64,000 bases of DNA, taken from the NCBI GenBank assembly GCA_964384215.1, contig CAYLLB010000015.1, forward strand, positions 1 to 64,000, read 5' to 3'. Shown here piece after piece: positions 33,486 to 41,597 of this stretch (its first letter is position 1; each line of letters opens with the position of its first letter). Below the pieces are notes generated by a model. That model was not told where the DNA came from and made no database searches. It was given only the letters and a program-made list of their open reading frames with translations. The position numbers and the translations under genes were made by a program. Source of the stretch: JAJFUV01 sp964384215. GTDB taxonomy: Bacteria; Acidobacteriota; Terriglobia; Bryobacterales; Bryobacteraceae.

Positions 33486-34917
33486 ACTGACACAGGCACT
33501 CGCGCTCGCCATCTTCGCGCTGAGCGCTTACCGCGCCGCGACCTGCTCCATCACCATTGACGAGGCTTTCACTTACAACCGTTTCGTGGGTGTCCCTTAC
33601 ACTCAAACGCTGACGGACTTCGATGCCAACCATCACGTACTACACGCTTTGTTGGCGAGACTGTCGGTAGGTGCATTTGGTATCTCGGAGTTCACGCTGC
33701 GGCTGCCATCACTGCTCGGCGGGGCGCTGTACTTGTGGGTGGCGCTAGCGCTTTCGCGCATCATCTTCGGACCGCGCCCTATGATGGTGGCCGCCCTCGG
33801 TTTGCTCTCCTTGAATCCACTCGTCCTCGACCAAATGTCCATGGCGCGTGGCTACGGCGCGGGTTTGGCTTGCTGGCTTTTGGCGCTTTATTTCGTGGCC
33901 GGTTGGCCGCCATCTCCCCGTCCAGGTCAACTGCGCGCAGCGGCTCTCGCGCTGATTGCGTCAGTGGGATTCAACCTGATTTTCATCGTGCCTGGTCTGG
34001 CCCTGGCGGTGTGGTGCGCAATCGAGACGGCGCGGGAAGAAGGCGCGTGGAGCAACCTGCTGAACCACATGATACTGCCCGGCATCGTGGGGACGTTTCT
34101 AATCCTGGCTCTACCGCTCGCGCACGCCGAGGCTCAGCATTTCTATCTCGGCGAGAAGACGTTGCGGGGATCCGTGCTGACGGTCAGCCAGGCGTCGCTT
34201 CTTCAGGGCATGCACTGGTTCCCCGGGCGAATCAAGATCTGGAACACGTGGGTATGGATCCTGGCGGACAAGTTACCCTGGGCAGCCGCAGCCCTGCTGC
34301 TCTTGGGGATTCCCGCCGGCATCCACACCCTTCTGCGCGCCAGGACGACCGAAAACGGCCGTTTGGGGACGTCGCTGATCGCCACAGCATGGATCGCCCT
34401 GCTGATGCTCGTGATCGGGAACAAGGCGGCACACGTGCTTTATCCGTTTGCCCGCACTGGCATTTACTGGATCCCGCTGCTTACGCTGCTCGCGCTGTGG
34501 CTCTGGAAACGATACGTCACGCACGCGGCGGCGCGCGCGGCCGTGTCCGTCGCGGCGTGGGCGTGGCTCGCCTTGTATCTGCTACAGATACACCCGTCCT
34601 ACTACCCGCCGTTCCGCGGCGACGCCGGGACAAAGTACCTCGTAGAGGTCCTGCACCGCATGGAGAACGGGTCGCGCAAGATCCGTCTGGGGGTGAACTG
34701 GCAACTGGTGGAAGGATTCAGGTTTTACCGCCACCGTTACGGACTGAACTGGATCGAGCCGGTGGAGAGAGATTCACTCGAACAGCCCTCGGACTACTAT
34801 GCGCTCCTGCCCCAGGATCTATCGCTCATCGAAAAACTGAGGCTGCAGGTTCTCGTGCGGCACCCGGATTCGGAAGCTGTCCTGGCTCGACCGGCAGCGG
34901 TTCAATCGAGCCCGTAG
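33457..34917 (+). CDS. GT-C membrane glycosyltransferase (GT39/GT83-like)
   Basis: 486 residues, about ten membrane helices to residue ~380 and a C-terminal soluble portion. The first loop has CSITIDEAFTYNRFV; the Asp-Glu pair after helix 1 is typical of GT39/ArnT enzymes that use polyprenyl-phosphate sugars. A His pair (DANHHVLHALL) and FTLRLPSLLGG follow, as in many bacterial homologues. It starts inside the preceding membrane-protein gene and has AAGGAGG at its start. It overlaps the convergent MtaB-like gene by 16 bases. Sugar donor and acceptor are unknown. Confidence 0.82.
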   Translation: MARLSTVWTRLTQALALAIFALSAYRAATCSITIDEAFTYNRFVGVPYTQTLTDFDANHHVLHALLARLSVGAFGISEFTLRLPSLLGGALYLWVALALSRIIFGPRPMMVAALGLLSLNPLVLDQMSMARGYGAGLACWLLALYFVAGWPPSPRPGQLRAAALALIASVGFNLIFIVPGLALAVWCAIETAREEGAWSNLLNHMILPGIVGTFLILALPLAHAEAQHFYLGEKTLRGSVLTVSQASLLQGMHWFPGRIKIWNTWVWILADKLPWAAAALLLLGIPAGIHTLLRARTTENGRLGTSLIATAWIALLMLVIGNKAAHVLYPFARTGIYWIPLLTLLALWLWKRYVTHAAARAAVSVAAWAWLALYLLQIHPSYYPPFRGDAGTKYLVEVLHRMENGSRKIRLGVNWQLVEGFRFYRHRYGLNWIEPVERDSLEQPSDYYALLPQDLSLIEKLRLQVLVRHPDSEAVLARPAAVQSSP

Positions 34918-36287
34918 CTCGACGGCGCGAAGAGTTCGCCGTACCTTTCGTTCATCTCGGCGAGCAAGGCCGACTCGTCCGCCGGCAAAGCCTCCAGTTC
35001 TCGGGAGATACGATCAAGCCACTGTTTCTCTTTGTTCGAGGCGAGCGAGAGTTGTCCGGAGGCGACCGCTTGCTCCAGCAGACGGACGGCAGCCTGCGCC
35101 ACCGCCACTGTACGTTGGTAGTCGCCTTCAGTAGACACGATCACTTGCGCGAGATCCCAGGCGGCTTGCGGCGAGAGCACTGCGGCTTGCGGGCTGAGCC
35201 ATTGGTCGGAAGCGGTAAGCCAGTTGCGCAGCGCAAGCGCGCCGCCACTCCTCGTGGCTTCGTTCATCAGCCGGCAGTCGTAAGCCAGCAGTTCGGTGAA
35301 CGCCTCCGGCGCATTGCCGCTCAGCAGGCGCACGTTTTGCACGCTCTCGTTGCTCCAGAGGTCGCACATCGCGGAGGCGATGTTGCCGAGTGGACTGAAG
35401 TGGGCGCAGACGGCCGACTTGCCTTCCATCGAAATGGGGCAGCCCGTGATGGCCTTGAGGACAGGCCCCTCGTAGGCGCAGTCCTTGGAAGGACCAACGG
35501 CGCCGGCCTCGAAGGCGGCCAGGCTGCGCACGGCGCTCATGGCGCGATCCACGGCGGCCAGGACTTCGGGCAGCATGCGCTGATGTGCCAACTGCATGGC
35601 GGTGTTGGCGAAGCCGCAAGCAGTGTCGCCTCCGGGTACCACGCGCTCGCTGGCGCGGCACAGGGCCGTGATCTCGCCCCACAGCCAGCGCATGTCGCGC
35701 ACAGCCAGCACGCCGAGCGCGAACACCAACCCTCGCACATCGCCGTACAGCAAGGCCCGATCATGGACCTCCTTGCCGCCCACGGATTCAATGGAAACGA
35801 TGTCGGCACCGGCCTCTATGCACAGTTGAAAGCTCCGCCGCAGCCGCTCCCAGGCCTCGCCCCGGCGTAATACAGGCGGCTTGGCCTGGTCGCGGATGTC
35901 GGTGGGCGTAACGCGCAGGGCGCTGCGCAGTCCCTGCTCTTCATGGGCACGACGCAAGTGGCCGGCCAGCAGCGCCGTAATTTCGGCGCCCCACTCGGGC
36001 TGATTGGTCATGGCGGGCAGCAGTTCGAATTCGAGCACGATGCCCGGCACCTTCAACGCGACGGCGCGCCGCAGGATCTGGCGGGCCATCTCCTCGTATT
36101 GGCCGACAATCGCCCGCCACGTGTCTTGCGAAATCTCGATTGCCGGAAGCGTGAAGTTTACTTCCGGATAAACTAGTCCGTTTCCAATAACGAGACCGTG
36201 CCCGCAGGCGACCGGCCTGGGCGACCATCCAAACACCAGGTCGTCCGGCGTGGACACGGCCAAACGCGTATAGCTTTGACTCGCCAA
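34902..36287 (-). CDS. MtaB-type methanol:corrinoid methyltransferase
   Basis: 461 residues, the same length as Methanosarcina MtaB (~460). MtaB splits methanol (or a related methyl donor) and methylates the cobalt of a corrinoid protein, MtaC. The opening LVFGWSPRPVACGHGLVIGNG and VYPEVNFTLP match the family. The zinc ligands are conserved: Glu167 (VSIESVGG), Cys224 (GGDTACGFANTAM) and Cys270 (GPSKDCAYEG), equal to Glu164, Cys220 and Cys269 of MtaB. Start is TTG 36287 with GGAGGG five bases before it. No MtaC corrinoid protein (DxHxxG) lies in the window. Related O-demethylases are an alternative. It is last in an apparent three-gene operon. Confidence 0.85.
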   Translation of the reverse strand: MASQSYTRLAVSTPDDLVFGWSPRPVACGHGLVIGNGLVYPEVNFTLPAIEISQDTWRAIVGQYEEMARQILRRAVALKVPGIVLEFELLPAMTNQPEWGAEITALLAGHLRRAHEEQGLRSALRVTPTDIRDQAKPPVLRRGEAWERLRRSFQLCIEAGADIVSIESVGGKEVHDRALLYGDVRGLVFALGVLAVRDMRWLWGEITALCRASERVVPGGDTACGFANTAMQLAHQRMLPEVLAAVDRAMSAVRSLAAFEAGAVGPSKDCAYEGPVLKAITGCPISMEGKSAVCAHFSPLGNIASAMCDLWSNESVQNVRLLSGNAPEAFTELLAYDCRLMNEATRSGGALALRNWLTASDQWLSPQAAVLSPQAAWDLAQVIVSTEGDYQRTVAVAQAAVRLLEQAVASGQLSLASNKEKQWLDRISRELEALPADESALLAEMNERYGELFAPSSYGLD

Positions 36288-36339
36288 GGTACCCTCCGAG
36301 AGTGACAGTAAAACGAGGATACCAAAACCAGAACGAGCG

Positions 36340-37311
36340 TCACTTCACGCGGAAGTAAGGCCGCAGGACATCGAAGATTTCGGTCAATTCGCGCTGGTCC
36401 CACTCGTCCATGCCCATTTTGCGGGGACTGCGCATGACTATGGTGGAGAACACCCCGCGCCGCCTCAGGATCTCTTTCTGGACTATGTAGCCGGTGTGCT
36501 GCTCGAGGACCGCCATCATGAGCATCTTCGCGAACAACTCGCGGGCTGCTTTCTTCTTGCCCGCCTGATACCAGTCCCAGATCTGGGCCTGAATGTCCGC
36601 GAAACCCGCACCGGGCATGGTGCCGTCGGATCCGCGCGCCATCTCGTTCAGAAAGTTGCGCGCGCCGCCCCCGGTCGACACCGTCAGCAATCCCTGAGCT
36701 TCTTTCCGGTAACGCGTGACCAGCCATGGCACCGGAGAGTTCTCTTCCTTGACGTAGCGCACCGTGGGCAGTTTCTTGGCGAGGCCAATGTTGAAATCGA
36801 CGGTCATGGCTTCGTTGGAAACCTGGATGATGAGCGGCAACTTGGACGCTGAGGCGATGGCCGCGTAATAGGTTTCGAGTTCACGGGTGTCCTTGGTGTC
36901 GTCGCGGCGGCCCAGGGCGATCAGCGCATCGGCTCCGAGTTTGTCGGCGTTGCGTGCAAACTCGACGGCCTCCTCGTTGGTCTTGCCGTGCACGCCGATG
37001 GCCACCGGCACGCGGCCACGGGCGGCTTTGATGATCGTCTCCGGGTAGCACATCCGCTCATCGTGCGTGAGTTGATCCGTCTCGCCGGCCAGCGCCGGCC
37101 ACACCATGCCGTGCACGCCGCAGCGGCAGAGAAAGTCTGCCTCCCTGGCAAGCGAGGCCTCGTCAATCGACTTGGCCGAGTCACTCAAGAACGGCGTCTG
37201 CATGATGATGAAGACGCCGCGGAACGGCTCGCGATGCCTTGCAGGAGCGGCGAATGCGCGCGAGGCGGTCGCGGCAGCGGCAATCAAGAGTTCGCGGCGA
37301 GAGAGTGTCAT
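36340..37311 (-). CDS. Exported DapA/NanA-superfamily aldolase-like protein
   Basis: 323 residues. The N-terminus TLSRRELLIAAAATASRAFA is a twin-arginine-type signal. The mature part is a class I aldolase TIM barrel of the dihydrodipicolinate synthase family: GMVWPALAGETDQLTHDER (GxxGE region), GVHGKTNEEAVEFA, ADALIALGR, and Lys188 in VRYVKEE as the Schiff-base lysine. The usual YNxP motif with its catalytic tyrosine reads QVSNEA here, so the chemistry must differ from DapA. Such Tat-exported members are known in Acidobacteria and Planctomycetes but lack assigned reactions. It lies 52 bases before the MtaB-like gene and 21 after the LssY_C gene. Confidence 0.82.
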   Translation of the reverse strand: MTLSRRELLIAAAATASRAFAAPARHREPFRGVFIIMQTPFLSDSAKSIDEASLAREADFLCRCGVHGMVWPALAGETDQLTHDERMCYPETIIKAARGRVPVAIGVHGKTNEEAVEFARNADKLGADALIALGRRDDTKDTRELETYYAAIASASKLPLIIQVSNEAMTVDFNIGLAKKLPTVRYVKEENSPVPWLVTRYRKEAQGLLTVSTGGGARNFLNEMARGSDGTMPGAGFADIQAQIWDWYQAGKKKAARELFAKMLMMAVLEQHTGYIVQKEILRRRGVFSTIVMRSPRKMGMDEWDQRELTEIFDVLRPYFRVK

Positions 37312-37332
37312 GAATGTAGTTTGCCTTATCAG

Positions 37333-38529
37333 TTAGTCGAGAAGCAGCACAGCCATTTTGCCGTCGGTTTCAAGTTTATCGCCAGTGGCGTTTTCGCCGC
37401 TGGTGGGCACCTTGGGGCGAGCCACCAAGGCTTGCCCCTTCACGAGACCGGTGAACAAAAGATCGTTGACCACTTTGGCCCGCTCGTTATCGATCTTCGA
37501 GTCGATCTTGTGGATGAAGGTCCGGTCCTGCGTCGAGAAATCGATCCCGATGTCGTGCGTTGCCGAAAACACCCACACATCCCGTCCCTGGAACTGGTCA
37601 GGACGGTGAAAGATGCGCAGGTGGTGCCGTTTGGCGAAAGTATCGTACTGCTTTTGGTACACCAGGTCGGGCTTCTGCCCATCCAGCAGAAGAATGGACA
37701 TGGGCGCTTCCTTGTAGCCGCGGTCCTCGGCCACGGCGGCTACAGTTTCCATCTTGGAATGTCCGCTCAGCGCGGCCGCGGTAGACCAGCCGGCGGCGGC
37801 GAACGCAGCTTCCAGGCGTTCTTTCGACCCGATATACATGATGTTGGTGATGTCGGAAGGCTTGGGCGGTTTCTCGGCTACGGTCTGGAACGGCTGCGCG
37901 TTCACAAGGGCGGCCAGATCCTGGGCCGGGGAGATTTCGCTTATTACTGCCGGCCCCGCTGAACTCTTCCAAGACAGCGCCTTGGTGAGCTTCAGCGACA
38001 TCTCGACTCCCGGTTCACAGAGGATTTCGGGATCCGCCGGTTTGATGACCGATTGCTTGGCCGCACCCAGGAGGTCCGCTAGCTTGCCGAAGCGGGCGCC
38101 GAGCTTCGAGATCGAATTATCGATTCTCGACGACAACGTTTCCGACGCCAGGATGCCGATGATCTTGCCCTTTTCATCGACGGATTCGCGCGCGTTGTCC
38201 ACTGAGGCGACAAGCGCGGCGAACTTGGTCTTGCCGCCGGAACTGTCGCGCAGTTCCGTAAATTCGATTTCCAGTTCGGCACGTTCGCCGGCATTGTCCG
38301 GATTCTTGAGGGATTTCACATGGCCAGTGACGGCGGTTCCCATAGGGATCGCAACTTGCCCGCCATCCAGAACGGGTGCTATCACCACCGCGTTCACAGA
38401 ATCCTGCACCTTAGAAATCTTGCTGCCGGCCTTGGATTGAAGGCGGATTTCGATTTGCGTCCCGGCCGGCATCTCCGCAAGCGCGATCGCACCGGAGAGC
38501 AGAAGAGACGTGACAAAACGTGCAAACAT
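37333..38529 (-). CDS. Secreted protein with LssY C-terminal domain
   Basis: 398 residues from ATG 38529 with GAGGG eight bases before it; the open frame extends 13 residues upstream. Signal peptide ~1-18. Residues ~20-130 are a beta-rich exported domain (GTQIEIRLQSKAGSKIS, AIPMGTAVTGHV) like outer-membrane 'conjugation TrbI/VirB10-like' or surface-layer-associated domains. Residues ~230-370 match LssY_C: NIMYIGSKERLEAAFAAAGW, HHLRIFHRP, VWVFSATHDIGIDFS, FIHKID. LssY was first seen in the Legionella lss locus; the function is unknown. First gene of a minus-strand group with the aldolase-like and MtaB-like genes. Confidence 0.75.
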   Translation of the reverse strand: MFARFVTSLLLSGAIALAEMPAGTQIEIRLQSKAGSKISKVQDSVNAVVIAPVLDGGQVAIPMGTAVTGHVKSLKNPDNAGERAELEIEFTELRDSSGGKTKFAALVASVDNARESVDEKGKIIGILASETLSSRIDNSISKLGARFGKLADLLGAAKQSVIKPADPEILCEPGVEMSLKLTKALSWKSSAGPAVISEISPAQDLAALVNAQPFQTVAEKPPKPSDITNIMYIGSKERLEAAFAAAGWSTAAALSGHSKMETVAAVAEDRGYKEAPMSILLLDGQKPDLVYQKQYDTFAKRHHLRIFHRPDQFQGRDVWVFSATHDIGIDFSTQDRTFIHKIDSKIDNERAKVVNDLLFTGLVKGQALVARPKVPTSGENATGDKLETDGKMAVLLLD

Positions 38530-38571
38530 GGCACACCCTCTTTTTAAGTACAACACGTTTCCGCACAAGGC

Positions 38572-38577
38572 TATAAT
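38572..38577 (+). promoter_or_regulatory. -10 element directly before the small lipoprotein gene
   Basis: A perfect TATAAT whose predicted start point (seven bases on) coincides with the G of GTG 38584, so the transcript would be leaderless. The -35 is poor: ACAACA at 16 bases spacing keeps only the last three bases of TTGACA. Confidence 0.45.
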
Positions 38578-38583
38578 CGGAGA

Positions 38584-38988
38584 GTGAAACTACGGCTTGC
38601 CTTGGTTTTTTCGGTGGCGTTGTCTTTCTGGGGATGCAGCCGGGGCTTGCAGACGAAAGAAGCCGTCCGGCAGGGCGTCATCGATTATCTTTCCTCACGC
38701 AAGGACCTCAGTATAGGCTCCATGCAGGTCGACATCCTGTCGGTGGACTTCCGCGGCAATGAGGCGGAGGCCACCGTGTCGTTCCGGCCAAAAGGCGGCG
38801 GGGAAGGCATGCAGATGCCTTACAAGCTGGAGCGCGTAGGAAACCGCTGGGTTGTCAAAGCGCGCGCTGGGGCTGGAGGCGGCAGCCCGCATGGAAGCAT
38901 GGGGGCTCCCGAAGGTCCTTCGGGAATGGGGTTGCCGGCGGGACACCCACCGATATCCGGGAGTTCTCCGGCACAGACCAAGAAATAG
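38584..38988 (+). CDS. Small putative lipoprotein
   Basis: 134 residues from GTG 38584. The signal peptide ends SFWGCS, with Cys18 as a plausible lipidation site. Residues ~24-90 form a small alpha/beta domain (EAVRQGVIDYLSSRKDLS, ATVSFRPKGGGEGMQMPYKLER, WVVKAR). The C-terminal ~45 residues are Gly/Pro/Ser-rich and disordered. I do not recognise a family. A perfect -10 box precedes the start so closely that the message may be leaderless. An FAD-dependent oxidoreductase gene follows 40 bases on. Confidence 0.65.
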   Translation: MKLRLALVFSVALSFWGCSRGLQTKEAVRQGVIDYLSSRKDLSIGSMQVDILSVDFRGNEAEATVSFRPKGGGEGMQMPYKLERVGNRWVVKARAGAGGGSPHGSMGAPEGPSGMGLPAGHPPISGSSPAQTKK

Positions 38989-39028
38989 GGGGACACGGAG
39001 CCGGAAGCGGCCGCCGGATTGCAGCAAG

Positions 39029-40255
39029 ATGCCTAGGTTCGATTGCGACGTGCTCGTGGTCGGGGCGGGACCGGCAGGTTCCGTGGCCGCGTACCGGCTG
39101 GCCGAAGCCGGATGCCGTGTAATCCTCATCGACGCTGGGAGTTTTCCTCGCGAGAAGGCTTGCGGCGGCGGCGTGCAGCAGCGGGCGCTCTCCCACATAC
39201 CCGTGGACGCCGGGAGATTATTCAAATCCAGCCTGAGAAAGACCGACTTTTCCTTCGCCCTTGGGAATCGATTCAGTAAGGCGTCCAGGTTGCCGCTGGT
39301 CTATGGTGTATTGCGCACCGAATTCGACGAATTCCTGCTGCGCGCGGCGGCGGGCATGGGCGTTGAAGTCCGCGAAGAGACGCGCCTCACGGGCGCTACT
39401 TTGCAGGCGGGCGGCGCGGTTGCCGAGACCACGGCCGGGAGTATTCGGGCGCGCTACCTCGTGGGGGCCGACGGCGCGAACAGCGTTGTCAGCCGCCTGT
39501 TGAACAGACGCGATGACTTCTTTTGGCAGGTGGCGCTCTATTGCGAAATCCCCCTTCCACGGGCACTTGAGTGCACGATGTCGCAAGAGGCCATGCGCGT
39601 GGATCTTGGGACGCTGCCGGCCGGATACGCATGGCTATTCCCGAAAGGCGAGACGGTTAACGCGGGCGTGGGCGGACCTCTGGCCATGGCCAGGAACCTG
39701 GGCTCGTATTTCCGCGCCTTCCTGCGCGCCGAGCAACTGCTGGGGAGCGCCGCGGCGGCTCCCCGAATCTCGGGGCACCTGCTGCCGACCATGACCGAGC
39801 GCACGACGGTGGCCGCAACGTCGGCGCTATTGGTGGGAGATGCCGCGGGCCTGGTTGAGCCACTCACAGGCGAAGGCATTTCTCACGCGTGCGAAAGTGG
39901 CGAGTTGGCGGCCCGCGCCATTGTGGACCACTTCGGCAAACCCGAACTCGCCGCCACATATGGCCGGCTGGTACGCGACGGAATGGGAACGGAGTTACAT
40001 TGGGGCCGCCGCCTGCTTTCCTTCACAATCGCTTTCCCGCGCCTGTTTTACCGGTTGCTGCACCGCAACGATGCGGCCTGGCATTGCTTCTGCGACGTGC
40101 TGGACGGACACCGCGATTTCGCCACGCTCTGGCGCATCGTGGCCGGACGGGCGAGCTTGCTGGGCGCGCCGCTGGACGCCTTCTTGCGCCACATGGAGCG
40201 GCGCCGCCTGCGTTCGTCCAACGGCCTTCTGCTGGACGCCCTGCCACCCGGGTAA
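39029..40255 (+). CDS. Geranylgeranyl-reductase-family FAD oxidoreductase
   Basis: 408 residues. The frame is open far upstream, but ATG 39029 gives the proper N-terminus FDCDVLVVGAGPAGSVAAYR with the FAD-binding GxGxxG at residues 12-17. Further family signs: EKACGGGVQQRAL (the P-rEKaCGGG region of GGR), VGADGANSVVSR and LLVGDAAGLVEPLTGEGI (second FAD motif). Family members saturate isoprenoid chains of chlorophyll, archaeal lipids or menaquinone, or act on polyketides. Quinone side-chain reduction is a fair guess for this organism. A hemL gene follows after 37 bases. Confidence 0.88.
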   Translation: MPRFDCDVLVVGAGPAGSVAAYRLAEAGCRVILIDAGSFPREKACGGGVQQRALSHIPVDAGRLFKSSLRKTDFSFALGNRFSKASRLPLVYGVLRTEFDEFLLRAAAGMGVEVREETRLTGATLQAGGAVAETTAGSIRARYLVGADGANSVVSRLLNRRDDFFWQVALYCEIPLPRALECTMSQEAMRVDLGTLPAGYAWLFPKGETVNAGVGGPLAMARNLGSYFRAFLRAEQLLGSAAAAPRISGHLLPTMTERTTVAATSALLVGDAAGLVEPLTGEGISHACESGELAARAIVDHFGKPELAATYGRLVRDGMGTELHWGRRLLSFTIAFPRLFYRLLHRNDAAWHCFCDVLDGHRDFATLWRIVAGRASLLGAPLDAFLRHMERRRLRSSNGLLLDALPPG

Positions 40256-40292
40256 CCGCCGTTTGCTACAATCGGCTAACCGAACGCACTCC

Positions 40293-41564
40293 ATGGAGAC
40301 AACACCGAATCTCACCAAGAGCCGCGCTCTGCTCGAACGCGCCGAGCGGCGGATTCCCGGCGGCGTGAACTCGCCCGTGCGCGCCTTCCGGGGCGTAGGC
40401 GGCACGCCGCCCTTCATCGTGAGGGGTGAAGGCTCGCGGCTGTACGACGCGGACGGAAACTCGTACATCGACTACGTGGACTCGTGGGGCCCGTTGATCC
40501 TGGGTCATGCACACCCGGAGGTCCTGGACTCCCTGCGCAAAGCCATGGACTCCGGCACCAGTTTCGGCGCGCCCACCGAGCGCGAAATCGAACTAGCCGA
40601 AGAGATCTCCGATGCCATGCCATCCATCGAGATGGTGCGGCTGGTGAACTCCGGCACCGAAGCCACCATGAGCGCCCTGCGACTGGCGCGTGGCTTCACG
40701 GGCCGCCGGCTGACAGTGAAATTCGAGGGCTGCTACCACGGCCACGTCGATTCCCTGCTGGTCAAGGCCGGTTCGGGGATGGCCACGCTCGGCATTGCCG
40801 ACACGGCTGGCGTTCCAGACGAATTCGCATCGACCACGCTCGCGCTGCCGTACAACTCCGTCACCGCGCTGGAAGAAGCTTTCGAGCGCCATGGCCGCGA
40901 GATCGCGGCGGTGATCGTCGAGCCGGTAGCGGGCAACATGGGCTGCGTGCCGCCGGCGGCGGGCTACCTGCAGGCGATGCGCGAGATCACGTCGCGACAT
41001 GGTGCGTTGCTCATCTTCGACGAGGTCATGACCGGTTTCCGCGTGGCACGCGGCGGTGCGCAGCAATTGTACGGCATCCGCCCGGACCTGACCACGCTCG
41101 GCAAGGTGATCGGAGGCGGGCTGCCGGTGGGTGCGTACGGCGGCCGCGCGGACATCATGTCGCGCGTCGCGCCGCTGGGGCCGGTCTATCAAGCCGGCAC
41201 GCTGTCGGGCAATCCGCTGGCCGTCGCCGCCGGGCTGGCCATGCTGCGGCATCTGAAGGCGCATCCGGAAGTGTACGAACAACTCGAAGCGCGCGCCGCG
41301 AAGCTCAACGCGCGGCCGCCGGCCGGCGTCACCGTGAACCGCGTGGGCTCGATGTTCACGTTGTTCTTTGCGGATGAGCCGGTCACGGATTGGGCCTCGG
41401 CGAAGAAGTGCGATACGGCCCGCTTCGCCCGCTTCTTCCACTGGATGCTCGGCCGGGGTGTCTACCTTGCCCCTTCGCAGTTTGAAACGGCGTTCGTGAG
41501 CGCCGCGCACACCGACGCCGACATCGACGCGACCATCGCCGCCGCGCAAGCATTCGCCGGCTGA
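40293..41564 (+). CDS. hemL: Glutamate-1-semialdehyde 2,1-aminomutase
   Basis: 423 residues. PLP enzyme making 5-aminolevulinate in the C5 haem pathway. ATG 40293 is chosen because TTPNLTKSRALLERAERRIPGG is the family start (tail quoted: SRALLERAERRIPGGVNSPV); the open frame extends ~150 codons upstream inside the neighbour. Motifs: SWGPLILGHAHPEV, LVNSGTEATMSALRLARG, FEGCYHGHVDSLL, IFDEVMTGFR. The PLP lysine is Lys271 in LGKVIGGGLPVGAYGG. The end ...ETAFVSAAHTDADIDATI is normal. Confidence 0.97.
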   Translation: METTPNLTKSRALLERAERRIPGGVNSPVRAFRGVGGTPPFIVRGEGSRLYDADGNSYIDYVDSWGPLILGHAHPEVLDSLRKAMDSGTSFGAPTEREIELAEEISDAMPSIEMVRLVNSGTEATMSALRLARGFTGRRLTVKFEGCYHGHVDSLLVKAGSGMATLGIADTAGVPDEFASTTLALPYNSVTALEEAFERHGREIAAVIVEPVAGNMGCVPPAAGYLQAMREITSRHGALLIFDEVMTGFRVARGGAQQLYGIRPDLTTLGKVIGGGLPVGAYGGRADIMSRVAPLGPVYQAGTLSGNPLAVAAGLAMLRHLKAHPEVYEQLEARAAKLNARPPAGVTVNRVGSMFTLFFADEPVTDWASAKKCDTARFARFFHWMLGRGVYLAPSQFETAFVSAAHTDADIDATIAAAQAFAG

Positions 41565-41597
41565 GGAACGAGCCTCTGAACTCGCTATCATGGCTTC

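Noticed and set aside
33735..35870. 711-codon plus-strand open frame across two convergent genes
   Set aside because: It lies out of frame over the GT-C gene and antisense to the MtaB-like gene. The translation is Arg, Gly and Ala rich with no domain, as expected from high GC at third codon positions.
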